DNA from: an uncultured Rhodospira sp.
Lineage (GTDB): Bacteria > Pseudomonadota > Alphaproteobacteria > Rhodospirillales > Rhodospirillaceae
Assembly: GCF_937138205.1 (NCBI RefSeq)
Contig: NZ_CAKZOT010000107.1
Coordinates: 1 to 64,000 of the forward strand
Direction: 5' to 3'
Length of the DNA: 64,000 bases
Shown here: positions 1 through 9,174 of the stretch, piece by piece
How the letters are laid out: each line of letters opens with the position of its first letter
Numbering within the stretch: the first letter of the stretch is position 1
Notes under the pieces: generated by a model
Told to the model about the DNA's origin: nothing
What the model saw: the letters and a program-made list of their open reading frames with translations, nothing else
The model's database searches: none
Translations under genes and position numbers: made by a program

Positions 1-55
1 GCGAGGCGGTGCGTCGCCCGCCGCGTTCGCGGCGGTCAGACGCACCCTACGGGCT
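1..55. repeat. Partial copy of GTAGGGTGCGTC-type intergenic repeat
   Basis: These 55 bases are identical to positions 250-304. They form the right-hand end of the repeat seen complete at 191-299 and carry the same terminal sequence CAGACGCACCCTAC. The rest of this copy lies before the window. It is seen directly and is non-coding. Confidence 0.85.
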
Positions 56-61
56 TATGCA

Positions 62-165
62 CGTCATTGCGAGGAGCGCAGCGACGAAGCAATCCAGAGC
101 GAATACTGGCGCCCAACGCCCTGGATTGCTTCACCCTCGTCTTCCGACGAGGGTTCGCAATGACG
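62..165. repeat. Palindromic intergenic repeat with CGTCATTGCGA ends
   Basis: The element begins CGTCATTGCGA and ends TCGCAATGACG, which are perfect 11-base terminal inverted repeats. Inside are CAATCCAG and its inverse CTGGATTG. The whole unit can fold into a long stem. A related copy in the opposite internal orientation lies at 63707-63820. This type of short palindromic element is common between genes of alphaproteobacteria. No coding capacity is evident. Confidence 0.85.
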
Positions 166-190
166 AGTCATGATCCTGTTCGCAGCCGTC

Positions 191-299
191 GTAGGGTGCG
201 TCTGGAGGCGGCGACGCCGCCGACGACGCACCAGGTGGCCGCGACGGCCGCGAGGCGGTGCGTCGCCCGCCGCGTTCGCGGCGGTCAGACGCACCCTAC
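191..299. repeat. MITE-like repeat with 14-base terminal inverted repeats
   Basis: GTAGGGTGCGTCTG at 191-204 is the exact reverse complement of CAGACGCACCCTAC at 286-299. The interior is very GC-rich and itself palindromic (for example GGCGGCGACGCCGCC). The right half is duplicated at 1-55. Together with 1-190 this means the first 371 bases hold only repeats and the leader of the next gene. Confidence 0.75.
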
Positions 300-371
300 G
301 GGCTCTGATGGACTACCCGTGACCGGCCCGCAACGAGGCAAGCTGGACGCTCCGTGTCCCAGAGGGGGGAG

Positions 372-1847
372 ATGATCTTGAACGGCGACGGTAGCATCGA
401 CCACTTGCGCGCCGATCTTGCCACCGTTCGCGCGGAGGTCGAAGCGGTCGGTGAGCGTACGCTCGCCCGCTGGTCCCCGCTCCTGCACCGACCCGACTTC
501 GAGGCCTCGGCCCGTAATCTGGCGCACTATCTGGCCCTTCGCGCGCACGACCATACCGATCTGCAGCGGCGGCTGCGCGGTCGCGGCCTCTCGACCCTGG
601 GCCGCAGCGAGGGGCACGTCATTCAGAGCCTGGACGCCATCAAGGCCACCCTGGGCGGACGGGACCCCGATCCCGATATCCTCGCCGGGTTCGAGGGAGC
701 GGAGACGCGCCTGCGCACCAACACGGCGACCCTGTTCGGACCCCGCCCCACGGAGCGATTCACCCGCATTCTGGTCACGCTGTCGCCCGAACTCGGCACC
801 GACCCCGCGCGGCTCAGGGAGCTGATCGCCCTCGGCATGAACGCGGTGCGGATCAACTGCGCCCGCGATGACCCCGAGGCATGGCGCCAGATGGCGAAGA
901 CCGCGCGCGCGGTCGCCCGTGAGAGGGGGGCCGACCTGCGCGTATTGCTGGATCTCGCCGGCCCCAAGATCCGGACCGCCGACCTGCACGCCACGAAAGG
1001 GGTTCGCATCAAGGCCGGCGACCGGGTTCGGCTGCGCCGCGTCGGCGGTCCGTATCCGGCCGACGGGGCACCCAGCTTCACGTGCACACTCGACGAAGCG
1101 CTGGACGCCGTGCGGCCGGGCGCCACGGTGGCGATCGACGATGGCACGATCTGGGCCGTCGTCGAGGCGGCCGACGCGGGCGGACTCGACCTGCGGATCA
1201 CCCGCAGCAAACCCGGCGGCGCCAAGCCGAAGGAACAGAAGGGCCTGAACTTCCCCGGCACGGCCTTGCCGGGAACCTCCATGACGGCGGCGGACCGCGC
1301 CGCCTTGCCCACCGTTCTGGAACTGGCGGACCTGATCGGCTGCTCCTTCGTCCAGCGCCCCCAGGACATCGACGATGTGCTCGCGGCGGTCGCCGAGGCG
1401 CCGAAGCCGCCGCGTCCCATCGGCCTGATCGCCAAGATCGAAACCGACATGGCGTTTCGCAACTTGCCGGAAATCATCGTCCACGGGGCCGGGCGCGTGC
1501 CCTTCGGGGTGATGGTGGCGCGCGGCGACCTGGGCGTGGAGGTGGGGTTCGCCCGGCTCTCGGAAGTCCAGGAGGAGATCCTCTGGATCTGCGAGGCGGC
1601 GCACATCCCGGTGATCTGGGCCACCGAGGTCCTGGCGCAACTCGTCAAGAGCGGCGTCGCCAGCCGGGGCGAGTTCACCGACGCGGCGATGGGTGCCCGC
1701 GCCGAATGCGTCATGTTGAACCGGGGTCCGTTCGTCGCCGATGGCGTACGCACCCTGGGCGATGTGCTGAACCGCGCCGAGCGCCACCTTGACAAGAAGA
1801 CGCCCCAGCTTACCCGCCTTCAGGCGTGGCAAGACCCCGCCACCTGA
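372..1847 (+). CDS. Atypical pyruvate kinase-like protein
   Basis: The protein of 491 residues carries the pyruvate kinase barrel. Segments include LVTLSPELG near residue 130, RVLLDLAGPKIRT near 195, and GLIAKIETDMAF with the catalytic Lys-x-Glu. It also has MVARGDLGVEV and PVIWATEVL, the Mg/substrate-loop motifs of the family. Two features are unlike ordinary enzymes: about 125 residues precede the barrel, and the chain stops just after it, so the usual C-terminal allosteric domain is missing. By family it would make pyruvate and ATP from phosphoenolpyruvate and ADP, but regulation or substrate may differ. The ATG at 372 is preferred over a GTG at 354 because AGGGGGGAG directly precedes it. 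Confidence 0.8.
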   Translation: MILNGDGSIDHLRADLATVRAEVEAVGERTLARWSPLLHRPDFEASARNLAHYLALRAHDHTDLQRRLRGRGLSTLGRSEGHVIQSLDAIKATLGGRDPDPDILAGFEGAETRLRTNTATLFGPRPTERFTRILVTLSPELGTDPARLRELIALGMNAVRINCARDDPEAWRQMAKTARAVARERGADLRVLLDLAGPKIRTADLHATKGVRIKAGDRVRLRRVGGPYPADGAPSFTCTLDEALDAVRPGATVAIDDGTIWAVVEAADAGGLDLRITRSKPGGAKPKEQKGLNFPGTALPGTSMTAADRAALPTVLELADLIGCSFVQRPQDIDDVLAAVAEAPKPPRPIGLIAKIETDMAFRNLPEIIVHGAGRVPFGVMVARGDLGVEVGFARLSEVQEEILWICEAAHIPVIWATEVLAQLVKSGVASRGEFTDAAMGARAECVMLNRGPFVADGVRTLGDVLNRAERHLDKKTPQLTRLQAWQDPAT

Positions 1848-2038
1848 GCGCGCGAAACGCCCCCGGCCCTTCCGGTTTTCGATGACAAAACGCCCGACTC
1901 CCGGGTAGGATCAAGACTTGGCCACGGCGGCCCGACCGGCCGGGCTGTATTGGTGTACCCTCAAGGGAAGTCCAGAGGCAGGCCGGTTCGCGTTGTGTTT
2001 CGGGCTGGCCCGGCGTGCGCGTGGGGAGTGGCGAGGAC

Positions 2039-3766
2039 ATGGTCGATTTCATTCCGTCCGGCAGCGTTTTCCTCGAGTTCTCGATCATTCTTCTGTTTTC
2101 CACGCTGATCGGAGCCGTCGGCCTTCTTCTGCGCCAGCCCCTGATTGTTTCGTTCATCGCGGCCGGTATTCTCGCAGGGCATTCCGTGCTCGGCCTGGTG
2201 CAGTCCGAGGAACAGATCCGCGTGCTGGCCGAGTTCGGCATCGCGCTGTTGCTGTTCGTGGTCGGCCTGAAGCTGGACCTGGGCTTGATCCGCACGGTCG
2301 GCGGCGTGGCCCTGATCACCGGCCTCGGGCAGGTCGTGTTCACGTCGGTGATCGGCTTCGTGCTGTGTCTGGGGCTGGGGTTCGAGCCCCTGCCGAGCAT
2401 GTATATCGCCGTCGCCCTGACGTTCTCGTCGACCATCATCATCGTCAAGCTGCTGTCCGACAAAGGCGAGATCGACGCCCTGCATGGCCGCATCGCGCTC
2501 GGGTTTTTGATCGTGCAGGACATCGTGGTCGTGCTGGTCATGATCGTGCTGTCGTCGATGGGCGCCCGGGAAGGGGCGACGGCAACCGATCCGGGCCTGA
2601 TCAGCTCCCTGCTGATGATCGTCGTCAAGGGCGGGCTGTTCCTGGCCGTCGTCGCCGCCTTCATGCGCTGGCTGGCCGAACCGATCCTGCGCCGGCTGGC
2701 GGAGTCCGCCGAACTGCTGGTGCTGTTCGCGGTGGCCTGGGCCGTCGTTCTGGCCTCGGTCGGCGAGGTCATGGGCTTCAGCAAGGAGATGGGCGCGTTC
2801 CTGGCCGGTGTCAGCCTCGCCTCCACGCACTACCGCGAGGCCATCGGGGCGCGCCTGGTCAGCCTGCGCGATTTCCTGCTGCTGTTCTTCTTCATCCACC
2901 TGGGCAGCGGCCTGGACATGGGCCTGATCGGCGAACAGGTGGTGCCGGCCCTCTGGCTGTCGCTGTTCGTGTTGATCGGAAACCCGCTGATCGTGCTGAT
3001 CCTGATGGGGCTGCTGGGCTATCGCAAGCGCACCGGCTTCCTGGCCGGCCTGACGGTGGCCCAGATCAGCGAGTTCTCGCTCATCTTCGCCGCTCTTGGC
3101 CTGTCGCTGGGGCACATCGGGCTGGACCATGTGGGGCTGATCACCCTGGTCGGGCTGATCACCATCGGCCTGTCCACCTACATGATCATCTATTCACAGT
3201 GGCTCTATGCGCGTATGGAGCCCCTGCTGGGGATGTTCGAACGCCGCGACCCGGCCCAGGAAGCGGCCCTGATGGACCGCTTGTCGGAAAACGCCCGCTT
3301 CGATGTCATCATCATCGGCCTGGGCCGCTTCGGCAGCAACATCGCGCACGGACTGCGCCAGCAGGGATGGTCGGTGCTGGGGATCGATTTCGACCCAAGC
3401 GCCATGCGCGACGGCCCGCACCGGGACTACCCCGTGCTGTTCGGCGACGCCACGGACCCTGAGTTCCTCAAGGACCTGCCGGTGCAGCACGGCCAGTGGA
3501 TCGTGAACGCGTGGCGCGTGCGGCCCGAGGGCGCCGCCGGCGGCAACTCCATCCTGGTCATGCTCAAGACCCTCAAGGCGCAGGGCTATCCCGGACGCGT
3601 CGCGGTCACTGCGCAGACGGCGGCCGAGGTGCCGTTCTACCGCGACCACGGCGCGGATCTCGTTCTGCTGCCGTTCGCCGACGCGGCCACCAGGGCCGTG
3701 GAACGGCTGGGCGACGCGCGCGCGGGCCATGCGGCCGAGGCCGCCGCGCCGGAGGTGGCGTCATGA
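2039..3766 (+). CDS. KefB/YbaL-type cation:proton antiporter (CPA2)
   Basis: This 575-residue inner-membrane protein has an N-terminal CPA2 sodium/proton exchanger domain with about twelve hydrophobic segments (residues 10-395). A cytoplasmic TrkA-N-type Rossmann domain follows, starting around residue 420 with the nucleotide-binding run IIIGLGRFGSNIA. The family exchanges K+ or Na+ for protons and is gated by NAD(H) or thiol adducts. The ATG at 2039 is chosen because GGGGAG and GCGAGG lie just upstream. Its stop overlaps the start of the next gene (ATGA), so it is translationally coupled to a universal stress protein, a common pairing for transporters. Ion specificity cannot be read from the sequence. 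Confidence 0.88.
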   Translation: MVDFIPSGSVFLEFSIILLFSTLIGAVGLLLRQPLIVSFIAAGILAGHSVLGLVQSEEQIRVLAEFGIALLLFVVGLKLDLGLIRTVGGVALITGLGQVVFTSVIGFVLCLGLGFEPLPSMYIAVALTFSSTIIIVKLLSDKGEIDALHGRIALGFLIVQDIVVVLVMIVLSSMGAREGATATDPGLISSLLMIVVKGGLFLAVVAAFMRWLAEPILRRLAESAELLVLFAVAWAVVLASVGEVMGFSKEMGAFLAGVSLASTHYREAIGARLVSLRDFLLLFFFIHLGSGLDMGLIGEQVVPALWLSLFVLIGNPLIVLILMGLLGYRKRTGFLAGLTVAQISEFSLIFAALGLSLGHIGLDHVGLITLVGLITIGLSTYMIIYSQWLYARMEPLLGMFERRDPAQEAALMDRLSENARFDVIIIGLGRFGSNIAHGLRQQGWSVLGIDFDPSAMRDGPHRDYPVLFGDATDPEFLKDLPVQHGQWIVNAWRVRPEGAAGGNSILVMLKTLKAQGYPGRVAVTAQTAAEVPFYRDHGADLVLLPFADAATRAVERLGDARAGHAAEAAAPEVAS

Positions 3767-4575
3767 CGGAGGGGACCGGCCTGCATTGCCTCGTCGCCAC
3801 CGACCTGTCGGCGCGCGGCGACCGGGCGCTGGTGCGCGGCTTCCGCATGGCGGCCGCGTCGCACGGCAGTGTCGTGGTCCTGCATGTGGTCGAGGACGCC
3901 TATCCACCCCCGATCCTGAAGCACATCCGCGACGATGTCCGGATCCTTCTGCATCAGCAGGTTCAGGCCATGCCCGAGTCCGCCGGCGTGGCGTGGCGGG
4001 TCGAGGTCGTTCCCGGGCACGACTTCGAGGAAATCATCGCCCACGCCTTCGGATGCAACCTGATCGTCCTGGGCGGGGGCCGGGAAACGCGGCTGTCGGA
4101 TCAGTTCCTGACGTCGACGACGCAACGCGTCGTGCGGCGCGCCGATGTTCCCGTGTTGACGGTGAAGACGCCGTACCGAGGCCCCTATGGGCTGGCCGTC
4201 GTCGCCCTCGACGACACGGACCCGGCAGAGCGCGCCGTGACCTTTGCGCTGGACGCCTATCCGGACATGCGGGTGGTGGCCTTTCACGCCGTGGACGTGC
4301 CAAGCGACATGGTCGATCCGGCGGAGGGCGGGCTCGACGCATTCGCGCGGCCCATTCGCGACCGACTGGCCCGCGTGCCGAACTTCGCCGATCGGGGCCG
4401 GTTCACCTGCGAACGCGGGGCGCCGGTGCCGACGCTGGACGCCCTGGTGACCACGCACACACCGGATTTGGTCGTGCTGGGACGGCCACGCCGGGGCTGG
4501 TCCTTCCTGCTGGCACAGGATCTGCCGGGCCATGCGCTGATGAGCGCCAGGGCCGACATTCTCGTGGCGCCTTGA
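3763..4575 (+). CDS. Tandem UspA universal stress protein
   Basis: The 270-residue protein contains two UspA folds, roughly residues 5-137 and 142-270. Each has the typical ending, an alternating strand such as IVLGGGRETR or LVVLGRPRRG followed by ADVPVLTVK or ADILVAP. The Gly-rich ATP-binding signature (G-2x-G-9x-G-S/T) is only partly kept, so ATP binding is uncertain. The start codon overlaps the stop of the antiporter gene by four bases, so the protein probably tunes that transporter or responds to the same stress. It is expected to be cytoplasmic. Confidence 0.88.
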   Translation: MTEGTGLHCLVATDLSARGDRALVRGFRMAAASHGSVVVLHVVEDAYPPPILKHIRDDVRILLHQQVQAMPESAGVAWRVEVVPGHDFEEIIAHAFGCNLIVLGGGRETRLSDQFLTSTTQRVVRRADVPVLTVKTPYRGPYGLAVVALDDTDPAERAVTFALDAYPDMRVVAFHAVDVPSDMVDPAEGGLDAFARPIRDRLARVPNFADRGRFTCERGAPVPTLDALVTTHTPDLVVLGRPRRGWSFLLAQDLPGHALMSARADILVAP

Positions 4576-4785
4576 TGGCTTGGAACGACCCTCGCCTCTT
4601 GTATCAGATGTATCAGGCGGTCTTGATGCTGGCTCGCCGGGATCAAGGCCCAACGCCGTGTCGTGGCGCCGGTGCGATCTCACCGGCCCTTGGGCCAGTC
4701 GGTCGCTCTTGTCGCGGGCCGCCGCATCGACAAGGCCCTGGCGATCCCTCCAAGGCCCCCACGCCCCTAACCCGGCGGAGCAGAC

Positions 4786-6465
4786 ATGGTACCGTTACCC
4801 CGTTTCAGCGCGCGACTCCTTGGCGACGTCGGTCCGGTTTTTCATGCCTCGGTGATGATCGTGGCCGTCTTCGTGGTGATCACGGCCCTGGCTCCGACCA
4901 TGGTGGAACAGGCGTCGGCGGCGATCCTGCGCGCGACCGCCGAGAACGTCGGCTGGATGTACCTGATCGCGACCACGGGGTTCGTTGTCTTCGTGCTGTA
5001 TCTGGCGTTGTCCAGGATCGGCACCATCCGGCTCGGCACCCAGGATGAGCCGCCCGAGTTCTCCTTTCCAAGCTGGCTGGCTATGATCTTTTCCGGCGGC
5101 ATGGGTGTCGGCCTTGTGTTCTGGGGCGTGGCGGAACCCATGATGCATTTCAACGAACCGCCGCTGGGCATCGGTGATCCAAGGACCGTTGAGGCGGCGC
5201 AGACGGGCATGCGCTATGCCTTCTTCCACTGGGGCCTTCATCAGTGGGCGAACTTCGCGTTGGTGGGGCTCGCCATCGCCTACGTGCGGTTCCGCCACCA
5301 GAGCCACGGCCTGATCAGCGAGACCTTTCGTCCCCTTCTGGGAGATCGTGTGGATACGGGGTGGGGCAAGGCCATCGACGTCCTGACCGTGGTCTCGACC
5401 GTGTTCGGCGTGGCCACGACCATTGGCCTGGGGGCGCTGCAGGTGAACAGCGGCCTGTCGCGCCTTGTGGACGTGCCGTACGCCCTGTCGACGCAATTGC
5501 TGATCGTGGCGGTGCTGGGGGGCGCTCTGCTTCTGTTCGTGATGACGTCCCTTGAAAGCGGCATGCGGGTTCTCAGCAATGCCAACATGGTGCTTGCGGG
5601 GCTCTTGTTGCTGGTTGTTCTGTTTTTGGGGCCAACGTCCTTCATCTTTGGCGTCATGACCCAGACCCTTGGCGAATATCTGGGCAACGTCATCCAGATG
5701 AGCCTGGTGACATCGCCCTATGCCGGCGGCCAATGGGTCGAGCAATGGACCATGTTCTACTGGGCATGGGGTCTCAGTTGGGCGCCGTTCGTCGGCAGTT
5801 TCATCGCCCGTATTTCACGCGGCAGAACTGTCCGGGAGTTCGTGCTGGGCGTCATGCTCGTCCCCGTCGCGCTGAGCATGTTGTGGTTTTCGGCCTTTGG
5901 CGGCGCCGCGCTGCGCTTTGAAATGTTGGACAGTACCGGCATCGCGGACGCGGTCGCGGCGGAGGTTCCCGCCGGCCTTTACGTTCTTCTTGAACAGTTC
6001 CCGGCCAGCAACCTGCTGATCATCGCGGCGATCATCCTTGTCGCGCTGTTCCTGCTGACATCGGCCGTTTCGGCCACCTTCGTGCTGGGCATGTTCACGT
6101 CAAAGGGCGTCCTGAACCCGGCTGTGTCCATTCGCGGCCTGTGGGGCTGCCTTCAGCTTTTGATGGTGGCCGTGTTGCTGTCGACAGGGGGCCTGGAGGG
6201 GCTGCGCACGGTCTCCATCATCGCCGCGTTTCCGTTCATGCTGTTGATGATCATGATCGCCGCGTCGCTGTATCGGGACCTGTCCTATGAAATCGAGACC
6301 CGCCAACAGCGGGAGCAGGTTCTGACCGAGCGCATTGAATGGCTGTTGCTGCGCGAAGCCGAACGGGAGGCCGCCAGGGCATACGAAGAAGACGTCCACC
6401 CGACCATCGCCGAAACACCGCCGTTGGCCACGAAAGACACGCCGGACCCGCCGGACGCGCCGTGA
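4786..6465 (+). CDS. BCCT family transporter (betaine/choline/carnitine type)
   Basis: This 559-residue protein has about twelve membrane segments and the signature blocks of the BCCT family. These are GMGVGLVFWGVAEPMMHF around residue 107 and the Trp-rich run WTMFYWAWGLSWAPFVGSF followed by ISRGRTVREF around residue 325. The family imports quaternary ammonium compatible solutes driven by Na+ or H+. A charged cytoplasmic tail of about 55 residues follows the last membrane segment. GGCGGAG lies five bases before the ATG. The gene stands alone, 210 bases after the UspA gene. Exact substrate is unknown. Confidence 0.92.
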   Translation: MVPLPRFSARLLGDVGPVFHASVMIVAVFVVITALAPTMVEQASAAILRATAENVGWMYLIATTGFVVFVLYLALSRIGTIRLGTQDEPPEFSFPSWLAMIFSGGMGVGLVFWGVAEPMMHFNEPPLGIGDPRTVEAAQTGMRYAFFHWGLHQWANFALVGLAIAYVRFRHQSHGLISETFRPLLGDRVDTGWGKAIDVLTVVSTVFGVATTIGLGALQVNSGLSRLVDVPYALSTQLLIVAVLGGALLLFVMTSLESGMRVLSNANMVLAGLLLLVVLFLGPTSFIFGVMTQTLGEYLGNVIQMSLVTSPYAGGQWVEQWTMFYWAWGLSWAPFVGSFIARISRGRTVREFVLGVMLVPVALSMLWFSAFGGAALRFEMLDSTGIADAVAAEVPAGLYVLLEQFPASNLLIIAAIILVALFLLTSAVSATFVLGMFTSKGVLNPAVSIRGLWGCLQLLMVAVLLSTGGLEGLRTVSIIAAFPFMLLMIMIAASLYRDLSYEIETRQQREQVLTERIEWLLLREAEREAARAYEEDVHPTIAETPPLATKDTPDPPDAP

Positions 6466-6867
6466 CGACCCAAGGGGCCAACCAAGGCACCATTTGCCCT
6501 ATAGTCGCGGTCGATAGACACGTCGGGGCGGGTGGGGCGCCGCCCTTCGAAAACAACAGAAACAGCGCCGCTTTTCAGCGCGTCTGCCCAGCGACCGCGA
6601 ACCCAGGTGTGGCGATATGGGTCATTCGGTGGCTCCGTTCCCAATCGCCGATTCACAGCGATGGTGAGGGGGCCGGGCGGATCCAGGCCCGGACGCCGCA
6701 GTTCGGCGCCAGAAGGCCGGTTTTGGGGATCGGCTGTTCACTGACCGGCGCCGTGTTTCGGAGGCTTGTCGGGAACGGCAGCTTTCCATGTCGCGGGTTC
6801 AATGACCTGCCCGTCCCCTCCCGGCCCCCATCCGCCCTTCGTCTTCCTTCCCCGCCCAACGCAACAG
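6466..6867. other. Gene-free spacer after the BCCT gene
   Basis: About 400 bases separate the convergent BCCT and ubiV genes. Open frames here are short, GC-biased and match no family I recognise. Apart from the terminator at its right edge I see no promoter, RNA gene or repeat. Confidence 0.5.
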
Positions 6868-6892
6868 GGCGCCCCGGCAAGGGGGCGCCCCG
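6868..6892 (-). terminator. Hairpin terminator after ubiV
   Basis: GGGCGCCCC and GGGGCGCCC form a nine-base stem with a short loop, about 40 bases past the ubiV stop codon. No clear T-run follows, so termination strength is uncertain. Confidence 0.5.
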
Positions 6893-6932
6893 TGACAATA
6901 CGCGACCGGCTCACGGGGCGACGCCTCGCCCC

Positions 6933-7856
6933 CTACTCCGCCGCGACCCAATCGGCGCCGGGGGCGGTGTGGAAGAAGCCGTTGGCCACTTCGCGGTCCT
7001 CCAGCAGGTCGAGCAGGCGGTCCTCGGCCTCGTCGACGCCGACGCGGCCGGCCAGCAGGTCGGCATAGACGCGGCCCACCGCCACCATGTCCATGTCCAG
7101 CGGCGAGACGCGGACCTGGGTCACGCCGGCCTCGATCATCTCCGGGATCTCGCGCACCAGCAGGGTCACGGCGTAGGCCATGGTCTGCAGGCCGTTGACC
7201 ACCATGAACGGGTCGCCGTCGATGGTGTCGACGTCCATGCCCTCCGGGTCCTGGTCGCAGATCAGCCGGCAGGTGGCCTTGGTCAGGCCGTGCGCGCGGG
7301 CGTGGTAGCAGCGCGCCGAGATGGCCAGCGGGGCGCGGCCGAACACGGTCACGCCGCACTCGACGCCCAGGTCGCGGGCCGTGCGGGCCAGGGTCAGCAC
7401 GTTGTCGCGCGGCAGCTCCCACGGCAGGGTGACACACGTGGCGCCGCGCTCGACCAGGGCGGTCAGCGTCGCCGGGTTGTAGACGTTGACCATGGGGCCG
7501 ATGTGGTGCGGCTGGTGCGACAGCAGCGCCAGGGCGCCGACGTCGTTGGCCTCGATCAGGGCACCGGCGTTGGCGGTGCGGGCCACGGATTCCAGCGCCT
7601 CGACCTCCTCCTCGGTCACCGCGAGGCCGATGGTCGGGCGGATCACCTGCCGGCCCGCCGCCTTCAGCATCACCTCGGCCTCGGCCATGGCTTCGAGCAC
7701 GGGCGCCGTGTCGCGCTTGGAGCAGACGGTCTCGCCCAGCACGACGGTGTCGTAGGGGCCGTCCTCGGCGATGGTCTTGTAGAACGCGCGGCGCCGCTCC
7801 GGTGTCCAGTGGTACAGCAGCGGGCCAAGGGTCAGGCGGGCGGACGGTTGGGTCAT
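6933..7856 (-). CDS. ubiV: UbiV, O2-independent ubiquinone hydroxylation (U32 family)
   Basis: This U32 peptidase-family protein of 307 residues matches UbiV in length and motifs. The cluster-ligand cysteines expected for UbiV are present: one in ETVCSKRD near residue 45 and three in RCYHARAHG...TCRLICDQD near residues 180-200. UbiV forms a heterodimer with UbiU, each carrying a 4Fe-4S cluster. With UbiT they hydroxylate the ubiquinone ring without oxygen, using prephenate as the oxygen donor in E. coli. It is the last gene of a ubiT-ubiU-ubiV series on the minus strand, 306 bases downstream of ubiU with a palindromic repeat between them. Confidence 0.92.
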   Translation of the reverse strand: MTQPSARLTLGPLLYHWTPERRRAFYKTIAEDGPYDTVVLGETVCSKRDTAPVLEAMAEAEVMLKAAGRQVIRPTIGLAVTEEEVEALESVARTANAGALIEANDVGALALLSHQPHHIGPMVNVYNPATLTALVERGATCVTLPWELPRDNVLTLARTARDLGVECGVTVFGRAPLAISARCYHARAHGLTKATCRLICDQDPEGMDVDTIDGDPFMVVNGLQTMAYAVTLLVREIPEMIEAGVTQVRVSPLDMDMVAVGRVYADLLAGRVGVDEAEDRLLDLLEDREVANGFFHTAPGADWVAAE

Positions 7857-7987
7857 GGGACGGGTCCGTTTCTCTCGATCCGTGCCTCGATCACACGGGG
7901 TGTTGAAAAAAGGCGCGACGGCGATGATCCATTCCCGCGCGGGTTCTCGTCGTCACACACAACCGAAGACGGCGGTCATCGCCTGAA

Positions 7988-8081
7988 CCCCCTCCCAGCC
8001 TCCCCCATGAATGGGGGAGGAGTCCGGGCGGTGGACTCCGGCCGGACTCCCTCCCCGTTCACGGGGAGGGTTGGGGAGGGG
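7988..8081. repeat. Palindromic C-rich/G-rich repeat between ubiU and ubiV
   Basis: The run CCCCCTCCC near 7988 is the inverse of GGGGAGGGG near 8073. Inside are two further stem-loops: CCTCCCCCAT with ATGGGGGAGG, and CTCCCCG with CGGGGAG. A pair of GGACTCC/GGAGTCC blocks sits in the centre. A relative of the outer part occurs at 63484-63506. It is non-coding and lies inside the ubi operon. Confidence 0.75.
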
Positions 8082-8162
8082 TCTTGTCCCGCTCCGCCGG
8101 CGCGTGTCGGCTTCGGGGAAACACGTTTGAGGACCGTTTAGGGGGCGTGGCCCGGCCATCGA

Positions 8163-9146
8163 TCAATGCCAAGTGCCGGCGTACACCCCCGTGGTGGCCG
8201 CCGCCCCCTCCATGAACGGGCGCGAGGCCGCCGCGTCGGTGGCCTCGCCGGCGATGGCGGCCTTCAGGGTTTTCACCACCTGGGCGACGTAGGCCTTGCC
8301 GCGCTGGCGGCCCTCGACCTTCAACGCGGTCACGCCGGCCTTGGCGAACTCGGGCAGCAGCGGCGTGGCGTCGAGGCTGCACGGGTCCTCGAACAGGTGC
8401 ATCTCGCGGCCCATCACGCGGTAGCGGCCCTTGCACGGCGTCGGATAGCCGGCCTGCTCGCCGGCGCCGAAGCGGTTGAGGGTGAAGTTGCCCAGGCGCG
8501 AGGTCATAATCTCGCCGTGCTCCTCATAGCGCACGTGGCTGGCGGGCGAGCACGCGCCGTCCTTGTTGGGCGAAATGCCGGTGGCGTAGCCGGACATGGA
8601 ACAGCGCCCCTCGGCCATCACGCACAGGCCGCCGAAGACGAACACCTCGGTCTCCATGTCTGGCACGGCGCGGATCAGGGCGGCGATCTGCTCGACCGTC
8701 AGCACGCGCGGCAGCACGACGCGGCGGATGTTGAAGGCGTCGCGGTAGAACTTCACCGACGGCGCATTGGACGCCGACGCCTGCACCGACAGATGCAGCC
8801 GCAGGTCCGGGTGGCGCTTGGCGGCATAGCCGGCCAGGCCCATGTCGCACAGGATCACCGCGCCGGCCCCGGCCTCGGCGCAGACATCGACGTTGCGCCG
8901 CCACAGCGAGTCGTCGCCGGCGTCGGGATAGGTGTTGATGGCGATCATGGGCCGGGCGCCCTTGGCCTTGCAGGTCTGGATGCCCTCGGCCAGTTCCTTC
9001 TCGGAGAAGTTCAGGCCCGGAAAGTTGCGGGCGTTGGTGCGGTCGCGGAAACCGAAGTAGACGGCATCCGCCCCCGCCTCGATGGCGGCGGTCAGGGCGG
9101 CCGGCGTGCCGGCGGGGCAGACCAGTTCCATGGGAACAGCATTCAT
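8163..9146 (-). CDS. ubiU: UbiU, O2-independent ubiquinone hydroxylation (U32 family)
   Basis: The 327-residue protein is a U32 peptidase-family member starting MELVCPAGTP..AIEAGADAVYFGF, typical of UbiU. The family cysteines are seen in GGLCVMAEGRCSMSG, GACSPASHVRY and PTPCKGRY, fitting the four 4Fe-4S ligands known for UbiU. It partners UbiV in anaerobic hydroxylation of ubiquinone precursors. The start at 9146 is supported by GGAGAGG nine bases upstream; longer upstream readings run into ubiT. It lies 28 bases after ubiT and is surely co-transcribed with it. Confidence 0.93.
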   Translation of the reverse strand: MNAVPMELVCPAGTPAALTAAIEAGADAVYFGFRDRTNARNFPGLNFSEKELAEGIQTCKAKGARPMIAINTYPDAGDDSLWRRNVDVCAEAGAGAVILCDMGLAGYAAKRHPDLRLHLSVQASASNAPSVKFYRDAFNIRRVVLPRVLTVEQIAALIRAVPDMETEVFVFGGLCVMAEGRCSMSGYATGISPNKDGACSPASHVRYEEHGEIMTSRLGNFTLNRFGAGEQAGYPTPCKGRYRVMGREMHLFEDPCSLDATPLLPEFAKAGVTALKVEGRQRGKAYVAQVVKTLKAAIAGEATDAAASRPFMEGAAATTGVYAGTWH

Positions 9147-9174
9147 CGCGGGACCTCTCCGACTCCGACTGCGA

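Noticed and set aside
61-304. The repeat region as a CRISPR array
   Set aside because: Only two copies, with terminal inverted repeats and no regular spacers; it is a palindromic intergenic element.
285-1832. 515-codon open frame antisense to the pyruvate kinase-like gene
   Set aside because: Composition is Arg/Gly/His/Gln-rich with no family match; it mirrors a well-supported gene and is a GC-driven shadow.
6285-6656. 123-codon minus-strand frame between the BCCT gene and ubiV
   Set aside because: The first 45 residues look slightly protein-like, but the rest is antisense to the BCCT gene end and no ribosome site or homology is evident.
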